Assembly (NCBI GenBank): GCA_050945235.1
Contig: JBMNSO010000015.1
Span: 1 to 22,141, forward strand
From: DUOD01 sp050945235
Lineage (GTDB): Bacteria; Bacillota; Clostridia; DUOD01
DNA: 22,141 nucleotides
Reading direction: 5' to 3'
Shown here in pieces: positions 14,570 to 22,141 of the stretch. The stretch's first letter is position 1, and the number at the start of each line of letters is the position of its first letter. Position numbers and translations under genes: made by a program. The notes beneath the pieces were generated by a model, which was not told where the DNA came from, ran no database searches, and was given only the letters and a program-made list of their open reading frames with translations.

Positions 14570-15556
14570 TTATTCATTATAACCTTTGGGATTTGTCTTA
14601 TGCCAATTCCAGGCCGTTTCGATTATAGTACTTATATCGCCATACCTCGGTTGCCAACCAAGGCATTGCCGGGCCTTTTCGGAAGATGCAACAAGCACTG
14701 CCGGGTCACCCGCCCTCCTAGGTGCCGTTTCCCATTGTATATCAACCCCGGTAACCTTTCTTGCGATATTTATAATCTCCTTGACGGAAAAACCCTTTCC
14801 ATTGCCTAGGTTGAATACATCGCTTGGTCCGCCCTTTGTCAAATAATCCAAGGCTTTTATATGGGCATCCGCCAAATCGGTAACATGGATATAATCCCTT
14901 ACACAGGTACCATCATCGGTATCATAATCATCACCGAAAATATAGACCTTATCCCTTTTGCCCAGAGCCGCCTCTAGTACTATGGGTATCAAGTGACTCT
15001 CGGGATTATGGTCTTCCCCTATCCTGCCGTCTATATGGGCACCGGCAGCGTTAAAATATCTTAATGAGATATATTTTATTCCATAGGCACCTTCGTACCA
15101 CTTCAGCGCCCTTTCAACCGACAGTTTGGTCTCGCCATAGGGATTGGTAGGTTCAACAGCATCCTCTTCGGTAATGGGTATTGCCTTGGGTTGTCCATAG
15201 ACAGCCGCCGTTGAAGAAAATACTATGTATTTTGTGTTGTATTCCATCATTTTATTGAGCAGGTTCAGGCCCAATACCACATTATTATTATAGTACTTGG
15301 CCGGGTCCTCCATGCTTTCCCCTACCAGAGAGTAGGCAGCAAAGTGGATAATGGCTTGAATATTATGATTGCTAAAGACATGGTCTAAAAAATCCGTGTC
15401 CTTTAGGTCCCCTTGGTAAAACCGTCCGCCCAGTATTGCCTGTCTGTGGCCCTTTTCCAAATTGTCGATAACCACTACTTCATAGCCTTTGTCCACAAGC
15501 TCCGCCACCGTGTGGCTGCCTATATACCCGGCTCCCCCGGTAACCAGTATTGTCAT
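14570..15556 (-). CDS. galE: UDP-glucose 4-epimerase
   Basis: Short-chain dehydrogenase/reductase-fold enzyme of 328 residues interconverting UDP-glucose and UDP-galactose with bound NAD. The N-terminal G-G-A-G-Y-I-G (7-13) binds NAD and D31-N32-L binds the ribose. The catalytic set is S115 (or T116), Y140 and K144 in N-P-Y-G-E-T-K. R-Y-F-N-A-A-G-A, H-L-I-P and the C-terminal C-V-R-D-Y-I-H-V-T-D-L-A and R-R-A-G-D-P-A motifs are standard for GalE. It supplies galactosyl donors for envelope polysaccharide. It follows the Ca2+ ATPase by 45 bases with AAGGGGG as ribosome binding site, so read-through from that gene is likely although the functions differ. Confidence 0.93.
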   Translation of the reverse strand: MTILVTGGAGYIGSHTVAELVDKGYEVVVIDNLEKGHRQAILGGRFYQGDLKDTDFLDHVFSNHNIQAIIHFAAYSLVGESMEDPAKYYNNNVVLGLNLLNKMMEYNTKYIVFSSTAAVYGQPKAIPITEEDAVEPTNPYGETKLSVERALKWYEGAYGIKYISLRYFNAAGAHIDGRIGEDHNPESHLIPIVLEAALGKRDKVYIFGDDYDTDDGTCVRDYIHVTDLADAHIKALDYLTKGGPSDVFNLGNGKGFSVKEIINIARKVTGVDIQWETAPRRAGDPAVLVASSEKARQCLGWQPRYGDISTIIETAWNWHKTNPKGYNE

Positions 15557-15601
15557 AATTAATACATCCCCCTTAAGATGACCATTATTGTATCTCGGTC
15601 C

Positions 15602-18250
15602 TTATTTCTCTTCAAAAGAATTGAGCTTTGCCAGCTTTAATATTTCTACAACCGCTATGGGTATCAGGGATAGAACCACTACAACCAACCACTGCTGTGC
15701 ACTCAGCTGTGTAATGCTAAATAACCGGGCCAGATTGGGAACCAGCATCACCAGAAACTGTAGTGCTAAAGACACGACCACCGCCCCAACGAGATAACCA
15801 TTGGTAAACAGGCCTATCTTAAACAAAGACCTTTCATTGGACCTAACATTAAAGGCATGGAGTAACTGTGATATGGCAAGGACTGCAAAGGCCATGGTCT
15901 GGCCTGTAGCGGTGTCAACGCCCTTACCTATCAAAAACGCCGTTAGGGTGAGTACGCCCACCATGACGCCCTGGTAACCTATCCTGATGGTCATCCCCTT
16001 GTCAAATACACCTTTCTTAGGGCTCCTGGGCCTCCTGTCCATTATACCGGCCTCCGCCGGGTCCACTCCTAAGGCCAAGGCAGGGAAGCTGTCGGTGACA
16101 AGGTTTACCCATAATATATGTATGGGTAGTAGCGGAATGTCCCAGTTGACCAGGGTAGCTACCAACAGTACAAGTATTTCGCCTATATTACAAGACAGTA
16201 AAAACTGTATGGTCTTTAATATATTGGCATAGATAACCCTGCCCTCCCTGACAGCCGATACGATGGTGGCGAAATTGTCATCGGTGAGCACCATTTCCGA
16301 TGCCTCCTTGGCAACGTCAGTACCGGTTATGCCCATGGCCACCCCTATATCGGCGCTTTTCAAAGCAGGGGCATCGTTGACACCATCTCCGGTCATAGCC
16401 ACCACTTGGCCCTTGGACTGCCACGCCTTAATTATCCGCATCTTGTGTTCTGGGGACACCCTTGCATACACCGAATAATTCTCCACATTATCCTCTAAAT
16501 CCTGCTGGGACATTGAGTCCAGTTCCGTACCGGATATGGCCTCCCCTTCATCCTCTAGCATACCAAGCTCCCTGGCTATGGCAATGGCCGTTATTTTATG
16601 ATCACCGGTTATCATAACCGGTTTTATACCCGCCCTTTTACACAGAGCTACCGCATCCATAACCTCCGGCCTGGGAGGATCTATCATGCCAAAAAGTCCT
16701 ACAAATATCAGTTGATTTTCCAATGCCTGCTGCATATCTCCCTGGGGTATTTGGTTTATGTGCTTATAAGCAGCGCCCAGCACCCTCAAGGCATTGGAGC
16801 CCATATCGTGGTTAGCCGATAATATCCGATTTTTCATTTCTTCGTCTAAATCCACAACACTGTTATCAACCATTATCTTTGTACATCTATTGAGCAACTC
16901 ATCGGGGGCACCCTTGGTATAGACCCTGTACCCGTCGTTCCATTGATGTACCGTGGTCATCAGTTTTCTTTCTGAATCGAAGGGAATTTCGCTGACTCTG
17001 GGGTGCTGCCTTTGCAAGTCGGTCTTGTCCATACCCATCTTGAAAGCCAGGTCCACCAGAGCCGTTTCCGTGGGATCGCCAATGGTTTTTATATCGCCAT
17101 GGTCATCCTTAACCTGGCTATCGTTACACAACATACCAATCTCAATCAACAGCCTGAAGGCTTCGTCCTTTTTTCCTTCGTCGATGCCTTTAATATCCAC
17201 CATATTATCACTACAGTATACTTTTTCCACCGTCATTTTGTTTTGGGTTAAGGTACCGGTCTTGTCCGAGCAAATGATGGTGGCGCTGCCCAGACTCTCC
17301 ACCGCCGGCAGTTTCCTTATTATGGCGTTTCGCCGTATCATTCTCTGCACCCCTATGGCCAGCACCACCGTCACGATGGCGGGGAGGCCTTCGGGTATGG
17401 CGGCTACCGCAAGGCTTACCGCTGTAAAGAACATGGTAAATACTTCCCTGCCATATAATAACCCCACCAAAAATATGATGCCGCAGATCCCTAATACCGC
17501 AATACCCAGGGTTTTACCCAGCCGTTCCATACGATGCTGCAAGGGGGTCTTGACACCCTTTTCCCTTTGGAGCATATCAGCTATCCTGCCCATCTCGGTA
17601 CCCATACCGGTACCGATCACTATGCCTCTACCCCTGCCGTAGGTAACTATGCTGCCCGAATAAGCCATATTGGTCCTATCACCCAGGGGTATGTCTTGTT
17701 GGTCTAAGACATCCGTCGATTTTTCCACCGGCACCGACTCACCGGTTAACGCAGCCTCCTGTACCTTAAGATTAGCCGATTCAATAAGCCTTAGATCGGC
17801 GGGGACGAAATCACCCGCCTCCAGAATAACTATATCTCCTGGTACCAATTGAGATGCCGGGATGGATGCCGGCTGGCCGTCCCTTACCACTTTGGCATGG
17901 GGCGCCGCCATTTTCTTTAAGGCGGCCAGTGACTTCTCAGCCTTGTTCTCCTGCACCGCACCCAGGACAGAATTTAAAATAACAATAGCTAAAATTATTA
18001 CAGTGTCCTTTGTCTCGCCCAACAGCCCCGATATAACAGCGGCTATCAACAGAATTATGACCATAAAATTTTTAAACTGCTCTATAAACATGGATAGCAC
18101 GGTTTTACTGGCTCCATGTTCAAGTTCGTTAGGACCGTGTTGCTCTAACCGTCTAAGGGCATCCTGCTCAGACAGCCCGTCTTTTATGGATGTTTTTAGG
18201 GTGTCCTTAACTTCATGAACGTCAAGGGTATGCCATGCTCTGTTTTTCAT
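15602..18250 (-). CDS. Calcium-transporting P-type ATPase (P2A, SERCA-like)
   Basis: A complete 882-residue membrane pump exporting cations, most likely Ca2+, at the cost of ATP. Order: cation ATPase N-terminal domain (about 5-70), M1-M2, actuator domain with T-G-E-S (169-172), and M4 with P-E-G-L-P (286-290). The phosphorylation motif C-S-D-K-T-G-T-L-T (D329) follows, then the nucleotide domain with K-G-A-P-D (447-451), T-G-D-G-V-N-D (620-626) and the C-terminal helices. Ca2+ ligands matching SERCA are present: E287 in M4, N688 and E691 in M5 (C-N-I-G-E), N716 and D720 in M6 (N-L-V-T-D). This argues for Ca2+ and two sites, rather than the one-site secretory-pathway type. The ATG at 18250 follows GGAGGAAACCG. 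Upstream on the same strand is the UbiA-like gene, 92 bases away. Confidence 0.93.
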   Translation of the reverse strand: MKNRAWHTLDVHEVKDTLKTSIKDGLSEQDALRRLEQHGPNELEHGASKTVLSMFIEQFKNFMVIILLIAAVISGLLGETKDTVIILAIVILNSVLGAVQENKAEKSLAALKKMAAPHAKVVRDGQPASIPASQLVPGDIVILEAGDFVPADLRLIESANLKVQEAALTGESVPVEKSTDVLDQQDIPLGDRTNMAYSGSIVTYGRGRGIVIGTGMGTEMGRIADMLQREKGVKTPLQHRMERLGKTLGIAVLGICGIIFLVGLLYGREVFTMFFTAVSLAVAAIPEGLPAIVTVVLAIGVQRMIRRNAIIRKLPAVESLGSATIICSDKTGTLTQNKMTVEKVYCSDNMVDIKGIDEGKKDEAFRLLIEIGMLCNDSQVKDDHGDIKTIGDPTETALVDLAFKMGMDKTDLQRQHPRVSEIPFDSERKLMTTVHQWNDGYRVYTKGAPDELLNRCTKIMVDNSVVDLDEEMKNRILSANHDMGSNALRVLGAAYKHINQIPQGDMQQALENQLIFVGLFGMIDPPRPEVMDAVALCKRAGIKPVMITGDHKITAIAIARELGMLEDEGEAISGTELDSMSQQDLEDNVENYSVYARVSPEHKMRIIKAWQSKGQVVAMTGDGVNDAPALKSADIGVAMGITGTDVAKEASEMVLTDDNFATIVSAVREGRVIYANILKTIQFLLSCNIGEILVLLVATLVNWDIPLLPIHILWVNLVTDSFPALALGVDPAEAGIMDRRPRSPKKGVFDKGMTIRIGYQGVMVGVLTLTAFLIGKGVDTATGQTMAFAVLAISQLLHAFNVRSNERSLFKIGLFTNGYLVGAVVVSLALQFLVMLVPNLARLFSITQLSAQQWLVVVVLSLIPIAVVEILKLAKLNSFEEK

Positions 18251-18342
18251 CGGTTTCCTCCATTCTTACACTTAGTTATAGTCTATAAAAATTTACTTTT
18301 ATATTACCCTTATCTTGTTTATAGTACTCCATTTCATCCGAC

Positions 18343-19254
18343 TCACCAAATTATCATACTCAGTATCAGAATCAAACCAAAGGACAGGTGCAGCTTATTG
18401 GTAATGGGCACCCCTTCCCTCCTGGCTACGGATACCATCCTATAAGAAGCCCGGGCCAAAGGCAGTGTCACGAATACCAGCAGAGATGCCATTGGCAGCA
18501 TGCCCAGTATAACATAAAGGGCCGTTAAGCCGTAGGAGCCTATCAATAAACCCAAATACAACCCCTTGCCAAACCTATAGCCCAGCCGCACTGTAAGGGT
18601 TCTGATATTCAGGCTCTTGTCCCTCTCATAATCCCGAAGCTCGTTGCTCATCATAAGCAGCGGAATCATTAGGCTCAAGGGCATGCCCAGCACAACAGGG
18701 GCCCAGGAAAGGTCCTGGGCAAATACCAGATAGGCTCCATATACCATCAAGGGTCCCATGAGTATGAAGGACAACAGGGCACCCAAGCCCCGTTTTTTAT
18801 AGGCAATGGGTTCACCGGTATAGGAATACCCGCCAATGATACCTATGGCACCAATGTACAATAACAAGGGAGTAGTTAAGTATACAAGATACAGCCCCAA
18901 AAGGGCAGTTAGTAAAAAGAATACTATGCCCAAAAGGAAAATCAGGATATCAAACTTAGTCCGCTGCCTGCCCAGAAAGGTATACCTTTTACCCCTCTGC
19001 CTGCGGTATTTATACTCGCATTCGAAATAATCGTTAATAAGATTAGTGCCCGTCTGGACAAACAACCCCGCCACCGTCACTAGGAAAACCTTCCATATAT
19101 CAAGCTTAAGGTCATGGGTAAACAGCTTGTCCTCGCTATGGGCAATAACCATACCCAGGGTTGTGGAGTACAGGGCCAAGGTCAAAGAAAGGGGCCTCGC
19201 GGCTATCCACACATCCCTGACGAGATTAAATATTTCTTTGGTCCTTTGTTTCAT
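18343..19254 (-). CDS. UbiA-family prenyltransferase (MenA-like)
   Basis: An integral membrane protein of 303 residues with about eight to nine hydrophobic helices. UbiA family enzymes join a polyprenyl diphosphate to an aromatic acceptor. The first Asp-rich motif reads N-D-Y-F-E-C-E-Y-K (74-82): the canonical N-D-x-x-D-x-x-x-D is altered to Glu and Lys at its second and third acidic positions. The second motif is intact: D208-Y-E-R-D212, followed by R-T-L-T-V-R-L-G. The middle G-G-Y-S-Y-T-G-E-P-I-A-Y-K-K-R-G-L-G resembles the MenA family. 1,4-dihydroxy-2-naphthoate prenyltransferase is the nearest match, but no menaquinone gene lies beside it, so another acceptor is possible. The ATG at 19254 has GGGAG upstream. 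Confidence 0.82.
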   Translation of the reverse strand: MKQRTKEIFNLVRDVWIAARPLSLTLALYSTTLGMVIAHSEDKLFTHDLKLDIWKVFLVTVAGLFVQTGTNLINDYFECEYKYRRQRGKRYTFLGRQRTKFDILIFLLGIVFFLLTALLGLYLVYLTTPLLLYIGAIGIIGGYSYTGEPIAYKKRGLGALLSFILMGPLMVYGAYLVFAQDLSWAPVVLGMPLSLMIPLLMMSNELRDYERDKSLNIRTLTVRLGYRFGKGLYLGLLIGSYGLTALYVILGMLPMASLLVFVTLPLARASYRMVSVARREGVPITNKLHLSFGLILILSMIIW

Positions 19255-19292
19255 TGAAAAACTCCCAACCTAATAAATAAGTAATTTTTTTT

Positions 19293-19321
19293 ATTATTAT
19301 ACATATAATTTACAAAGTCAA
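19293..19321 (-). promoter_or_regulatory. Probable promoter of the UbiA-like gene
   Basis: Minus-strand TTGACT (19316-19321) and AATAAT (19293-19298) have a 17-base spacer. A TATAAT overlaps it at 19296-19301 but only 14 bases from the -35. Confidence 0.5.
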
Positions 19322-19338
19322 TTATAAAACAAATATTC

Positions 19339-19367
19339 TTGTCCTTATTAACCTTTAACTATAAAAT
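19339..19367 (+). promoter_or_regulatory. Probable promoter of the ABC importer operon
   Basis: TTGTCC (19339-19344) and TAAAAT (19362-19367) have a 17-base spacer, about 33 bases before the lipoprotein ATG. The leader is far too short to hold a TPP or other riboswitch. Confidence 0.45.
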
Positions 19368-19399
19368 AAAACTATACAAGTTTTTTTGGAGGAACGGGT

Positions 19400-20314
19400 A
19401 TGAAAAAAATAGGTGTGGTATTAATTACGGTCATTTTTTTAATAACGGCCTGTGGTACAACCACTAAACAGGAAATAAAACAGGACAAGGCCTTATCCCT
19501 TAAAATCGGATTGATGCCGGCCGCCGATTCCGCGCCCATCCTTTTGGCAGAGGAAAGGGGGTATTTTAAAGAGTTGGGCCTTGATATGGATATTGAAGTT
19601 TATATGAACGCCGTTAACAGGCAAAGCGCCCTGCAGGCAGGTCAGTTGGACGGAGCCATGACAGATCTAATCGCCTTTGTTAACAATATCCAGAACGGAT
19701 TTGATATAAGGATCACCACCAGCACCGATGGCAGTTTCCCCTTTCTGGTCAAAAAGGGTTTTCAAGAAAAGGAGGATATTATAGTAGGGATGATGGAGGT
19801 CAGTGTGTCCAATTTCCTGTCGGATGAGTATTTGAAGGATAAATATAACATGGAAAAGATCTTTATCGACGAAATCCCGGCCCGGCTGGAGATGATCAAG
19901 GAAGGTAAGATGGACATGGCATGCATCCCCGAGCCCATGGCGTCAATGGGAGAATTGAGCGGTTTGGAGAAAAGGGTGTTTGAAAACAAGGACGATTTTA
20001 TGCCGGAGGCCATGGTATTCACCGGCAAGGCCCTCAAAGAAAAGGAAGAAGCCATAAGACTATTCCACCGGGCCTTTGACAGGGCGGTAGACGACATAAA
20101 ACAGGACGACACCTTGGCCAGGGATATATTGATACAAAAACTTGAACTGGATCCAAAAATCAAGGATATGATGGTACTGCCCGTATACCACCACACCCGG
20201 GTGCCGGACGAGGCGTATATGGCCAAAATAGTCCAATGGATAGAAAGGGTGCAAAATACTGATATAACCGTAGAATATCAAGACATGATCGAAGGGAAGT
20301 TCGCTTCACAATGA
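19400..20314 (+). CDS. ABC importer substrate-binding lipoprotein (NMT1/THI5-SsuA type)
   Basis: A 304-residue lipoprotein. The signal peptide M-K-K-I-G-V-V-L-I-T-V-I-F-L ends in the lipobox I-T-A-C (Cys18), so it is anchored to the outer face of the membrane. The mature part is a periplasmic-binding fold of the class that captures nitrate, sulfonates, taurine or hydroxymethylpyrimidine precursors: G-L-M-P-A-A-D-S-A-P-I-L-L-A-E-E-R-G-Y-F at the start, then A-L-Q-A-G-Q-L-D-G-A-M-T-D and A-C-I-P-E-P-M-A. Ligand specificity cannot be read. The start has GGAGGAACGGGT as ribosome binding site. The stop overlaps the ATPase start by four bases (ATGA). No thiamine, sulfur or nitrate gene is adjacent, so the substrate is open. 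Confidence 0.85.
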   Translation: MKKIGVVLITVIFLITACGTTTKQEIKQDKALSLKIGLMPAADSAPILLAEERGYFKELGLDMDIEVYMNAVNRQSALQAGQLDGAMTDLIAFVNNIQNGFDIRITTSTDGSFPFLVKKGFQEKEDIIVGMMEVSVSNFLSDEYLKDKYNMEKIFIDEIPARLEMIKEGKMDMACIPEPMASMGELSGLEKRVFENKDDFMPEAMVFTGKALKEKEEAIRLFHRAFDRAVDDIKQDDTLARDILIQKLELDPKIKDMMVLPVYHHTRVPDEAYMAKIVQWIERVQNTDITVEYQDMIEGKFASQ

Positions 20315-21051
20315 TAGAGATTAAAAACCTAAACGTTTTCTACGGCAGGGAACAGGCCCTTTGTGATATAAACCTTACCATAGAAGAAAATACCACCTGC
20401 GCCGTAATAGGCCCCTCGGGCTGCGGCAAAACCACCCTGTTATATGCCATGGCAGGACTGATACCCCCTGACAAAGGCAGCATACGGATACACGGCCGGG
20501 AACTTGTGGGAATACGTAAAAGTACCAGCATCATCCTCCAGGACTACGGCCTTATGCCTTGGAAAACGGTATGGCATAACGTGGCCCTGGGCCTTCATAT
20601 ACGGAAATTGCCAAGGGATAAAATCCACAGGCGGGTAACTGCCGTTTTGGAGGAACTGGGTATACAAGGGCTAAAGGATAAATACCCAACGCAACTGAGC
20701 GGCGGCCAGAAACAACGGGTGGCCATCGCCAGGACTCTGGCCATAAAACCCGACCTTTTATTAATGGATGAGCCCTCTTCCGCCTTGGATGCCATAACCA
20801 AAGAGCATATACAAAGCCTTACACTAACCATCCATAAAAATAACCCCATGACCTTGGTGTTGGTCACCCATAATATCGAAGAGGCAGTATTTTTAGGGCA
20901 AAGGATCGTAATTATGGGCAAGGGCGGCATACGACATATTTTGGACAACCCCACCTTTGGCAGGAAAAATGTCCGGGAACAAATGGACTTTTATAATATG
21001 TGCCTTATGGTTAGAAAACATATGGACAAGGTGGAAGAACAATGGGTTTAA
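20311..21051 (+). CDS. ABC transporter ATP-binding protein
   Basis: A 246-residue importer ATPase of the nitrate/sulfonate/taurine (SsuB/TauB-like) group. Walker A is G-P-S-G-C-G-K-T-T (34-42), Q-loop Q77 (I-L-Q-D-Y-G-L-M-P-W-K-T-V), the signature L-S-G-G-Q (129-133), Walker B L-L-L-M-D-E-P (149-155) and the switch His H187 (V-T-H-N-I-E-E-A). The Q-loop residues L-M-P-W are typical of this subfamily. It drives uptake of the ligand captured by the lipoprotein before it, through the permease after it. It overlaps both neighbours, so the three are one operon with coupled translation. Confidence 0.92.
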   Translation: MIEIKNLNVFYGREQALCDINLTIEENTTCAVIGPSGCGKTTLLYAMAGLIPPDKGSIRIHGRELVGIRKSTSIILQDYGLMPWKTVWHNVALGLHIRKLPRDKIHRRVTAVLEELGIQGLKDKYPTQLSGGQKQRVAIARTLAIKPDLLLMDEPSSALDAITKEHIQSLTLTIHKNNPMTLVLVTHNIEEAVFLGQRIVIMGKGGIRHILDNPTFGRKNVREQMDFYNMCLMVRKHMDKVEEQWV

Positions 21052-21797
21052 GCAAACTTATTCTAAAAAATAAAACCCTATACGGTGCCCTAATAATCAT
21101 TATTTTATGGTATATTCTCCATTTTGCCATAGCCTCCTCCATCGTGCCCAGCCCCCATGAAACCATTATAAATTTTATTAAAATCCTGCCCGATCCCCTG
21201 CTCTTTCACTTAGCAGCCAGCCTGGGGCGAATTTTAGCGGCGGTGGCGGTTTCCTTAGTAATAGGGGTGGCAATCGGCTTATGGATCGGTATGAACGAAA
21301 GAGCGGATAAATTCTTCAGCCCGGTGCTGTATATCCTTTATCCCCTTCCCAAAATCGCTCTACTACCTATTTTTATGATCCTATTCGGTCTGGGGAATAC
21401 TTCAAAAATTATACTGATCATTGTTATCCTGGTTTTTCAGATAGTGGTAACCACCCGGGGAGGGGTTAAGGAACTGACCAAGGAGCTTTTCCTATCCGCC
21501 CGTTCCCTGGGCATGAACAGGGTACAACTATACCGGCACCTAGTCATACCCGCCGTGCTGCCCAAAATAATAACTGCCCTTAGGATAAGCATAGGTACCA
21601 GCATAGCCGTTTTATTCTTCAGCGAGAACTATGCTGCCACCTATGGGATTGGGTATTTTATTATGAACCGGTGGTCCATGGTAAACTACGTGGAAATGTT
21701 CAGCGGCATTTTGGGACTCAGTGTTTTAGGCTTTGGATTGTTCAAACTCATTGATTTTGCCGAGGAAAAACTATGTATCTGGATAAAGATAAAATAA
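21042..21797 (+). CDS. ABC transporter permease
   Basis: A 251-residue inner-membrane permease of the binding-protein-dependent type (SsuC/TauC-like), with about six membrane helices. The EAA loop that docks the ATPase is visible as E-L-F-L-S-A-R-S-L-G-M-N-R-V-Q-L-Y-R-H (150s), followed by V-I-P-A-V-L-P. Its ATG lies 10 bases before the end of the ATPase gene. The operon ends here: the stop is only 8 bases from the stop of a convergent FtsX-like gene, with no terminator between them. Confidence 0.9.
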   Translation: MGLSKLILKNKTLYGALIIIILWYILHFAIASSIVPSPHETIINFIKILPDPLLFHLAASLGRILAAVAVSLVIGVAIGLWIGMNERADKFFSPVLYILYPLPKIALLPIFMILFGLGNTSKIILIIVILVFQIVVTTRGGVKELTKELFLSARSLGMNRVQLYRHLVIPAVLPKIITALRISIGTSIAVLFFSENYAATYGIGYFIMNRWSMVNYVEMFSGILGLSVLGFGLFKLIDFAEEKLCIWIKIK

Positions 21798-21805
21798 TAT
21801 CTTCA

Positions 21806-22141
21806 CTAGAGGTTTTCCTCCTTCAGTGCGTCGATGATGTTTTCCTTCTTAAGCTTTGAAGTGGAATGGGCCATGGTGATGAATACTATGACAAATACAC
21901 CTATGATGCAGTAGATTACCTCCTTCCATGGCAGTACCAAGGCGAACCCGAACATACTCCCGAAGGAGTTATACATCCACACACTGATTAATACACTGAT
22001 CGGCAGGCCGTATAACAGTGCCTTTAATCCATAGAATAGGCTTTCGTACCGGATCATTTTATTAAACCCCTCAGGAGTCAGCCCCACCGACTTAAGTATG
22101 GCAAACTCCCGCCGCCGCAGGGCTATGTTGGTGCTGATGGT
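21806..22141 (-). CDS. FtsX-like ABC transporter permease (C-terminal part, gene runs off the window)
   Basis: The visible 111 codons read from the window edge as T-I-S-T-N-I-A-L-R-R-R-E-F-A-I-L-K-S-V-G-L-T-P-E-G, a hallmark of the FtsX/MacB permease family. Two to three membrane segments follow, then a charged end (S-K-L-K-K-E-N-I-I-D-A-L-K-E-E-N-L). The family's I-D-A-L-R-x-E terminus is recognisable. The N-terminal part and the partner ATPase must lie beyond 22141. Such proteins export peptides or lipids, or act in antimicrobial-peptide defence; which one is unknown. Confidence 0.85.
   Translation of the reverse strand, partial: TISTNIALRRREFAILKSVGLTPEGFNKMIRYESLFYGLKALLYGLPISVLISVWMYNSFGSMFGFALVLPWKEVIYCIIGVFVIVFITMAHSTSKLKKENIIDALKEENL

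Noticed and set aside
19255..19399. TPP riboswitch before the NMT1/THI5-like importer
   Set aside because: The gap is only 145 bases, AT-rich, and lacks the conserved TPP-aptamer blocks.

Overview
The window looks like a chromosomal stretch from an anaerobic, probably spore-forming member of the Clostridia (Firmicutes). The evidence is strong purine-rich ribosome binding sites before nearly every gene, long same-strand gene runs, a CtsR-type heat-shock operator, LiaF-like, YitT-family and PepV-like proteins, secretion-signal-less LysM proteins of the spore/cell-envelope type, and an oxygen-sensitive ASKHA activase system of the 2-hydroxyacyl-CoA dehydratase kind. I see no tRNA, rRNA, CRISPR array, transposase or phage gene. 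The species cannot be named from the sequence alone.

Layout. Positions 1-9823 are all minus strand: the start of an Hsp20 chaperone with a CtsR-box promoter; two collinear paralogous PAP2/Aur1-like membrane phosphatases; a three-LysM protein whose last two repeats are a very recent 174-bp duplication; a LiaF-like membrane protein; a TIM-barrel sugar-phosphate isomerase/epimerase-like protein; a four-LysM protein; a YitT-pepV pair (membrane protein, then M20 dipeptidase with a TTG start); and ilvD. A 504-base AT-rich intergenic region follows, holding a 16-bp-arm perfect inverted repeat and repeated TGTAAC hexamers. It separates ilvD from a divergent plus-strand operon (10328-13397) of three tightly overlapping genes: two HgdB-like Fe-S proteins (COG3580-like and COG3581-like) and a BadF/HgdC-type ATPase with an extra C-terminal four-cysteine motif. 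A bidirectional terminator separates this from minus-strand ilvE, galE, a SERCA-like Ca2+ ATPase and a UbiA/MenA-like prenyltransferase (13471-19254). A divergent plus-strand ABC importer follows (lipoprotein, ATPase, permease; 19400-21797), and the window ends in the C-terminus of an FtsX-like permease on the minus strand.

How the genes fit together. IlvD and IlvE are the last two steps of branched-chain amino acid synthesis and flank the activase operon, but they are not co-transcribed with it. The activase operon is self-contained: an ATP-driven electron-injecting ATPase plus two candidate cluster-bearing acceptor subunits, with no CoA-transferase, acyl-CoA dehydrogenase or other fermentation enzyme beside it. 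It is the best candidate for an undescribed system here: its parts are familiar, but the reaction it powers cannot be read from its neighbours. The LysM, LiaF-like and PAP2 genes suggest an envelope- or spore-related cluster. The ABC importer has the architecture of the nitrate/sulfonate/pyrimidine-precursor class, with no riboswitch to reveal its substrate.
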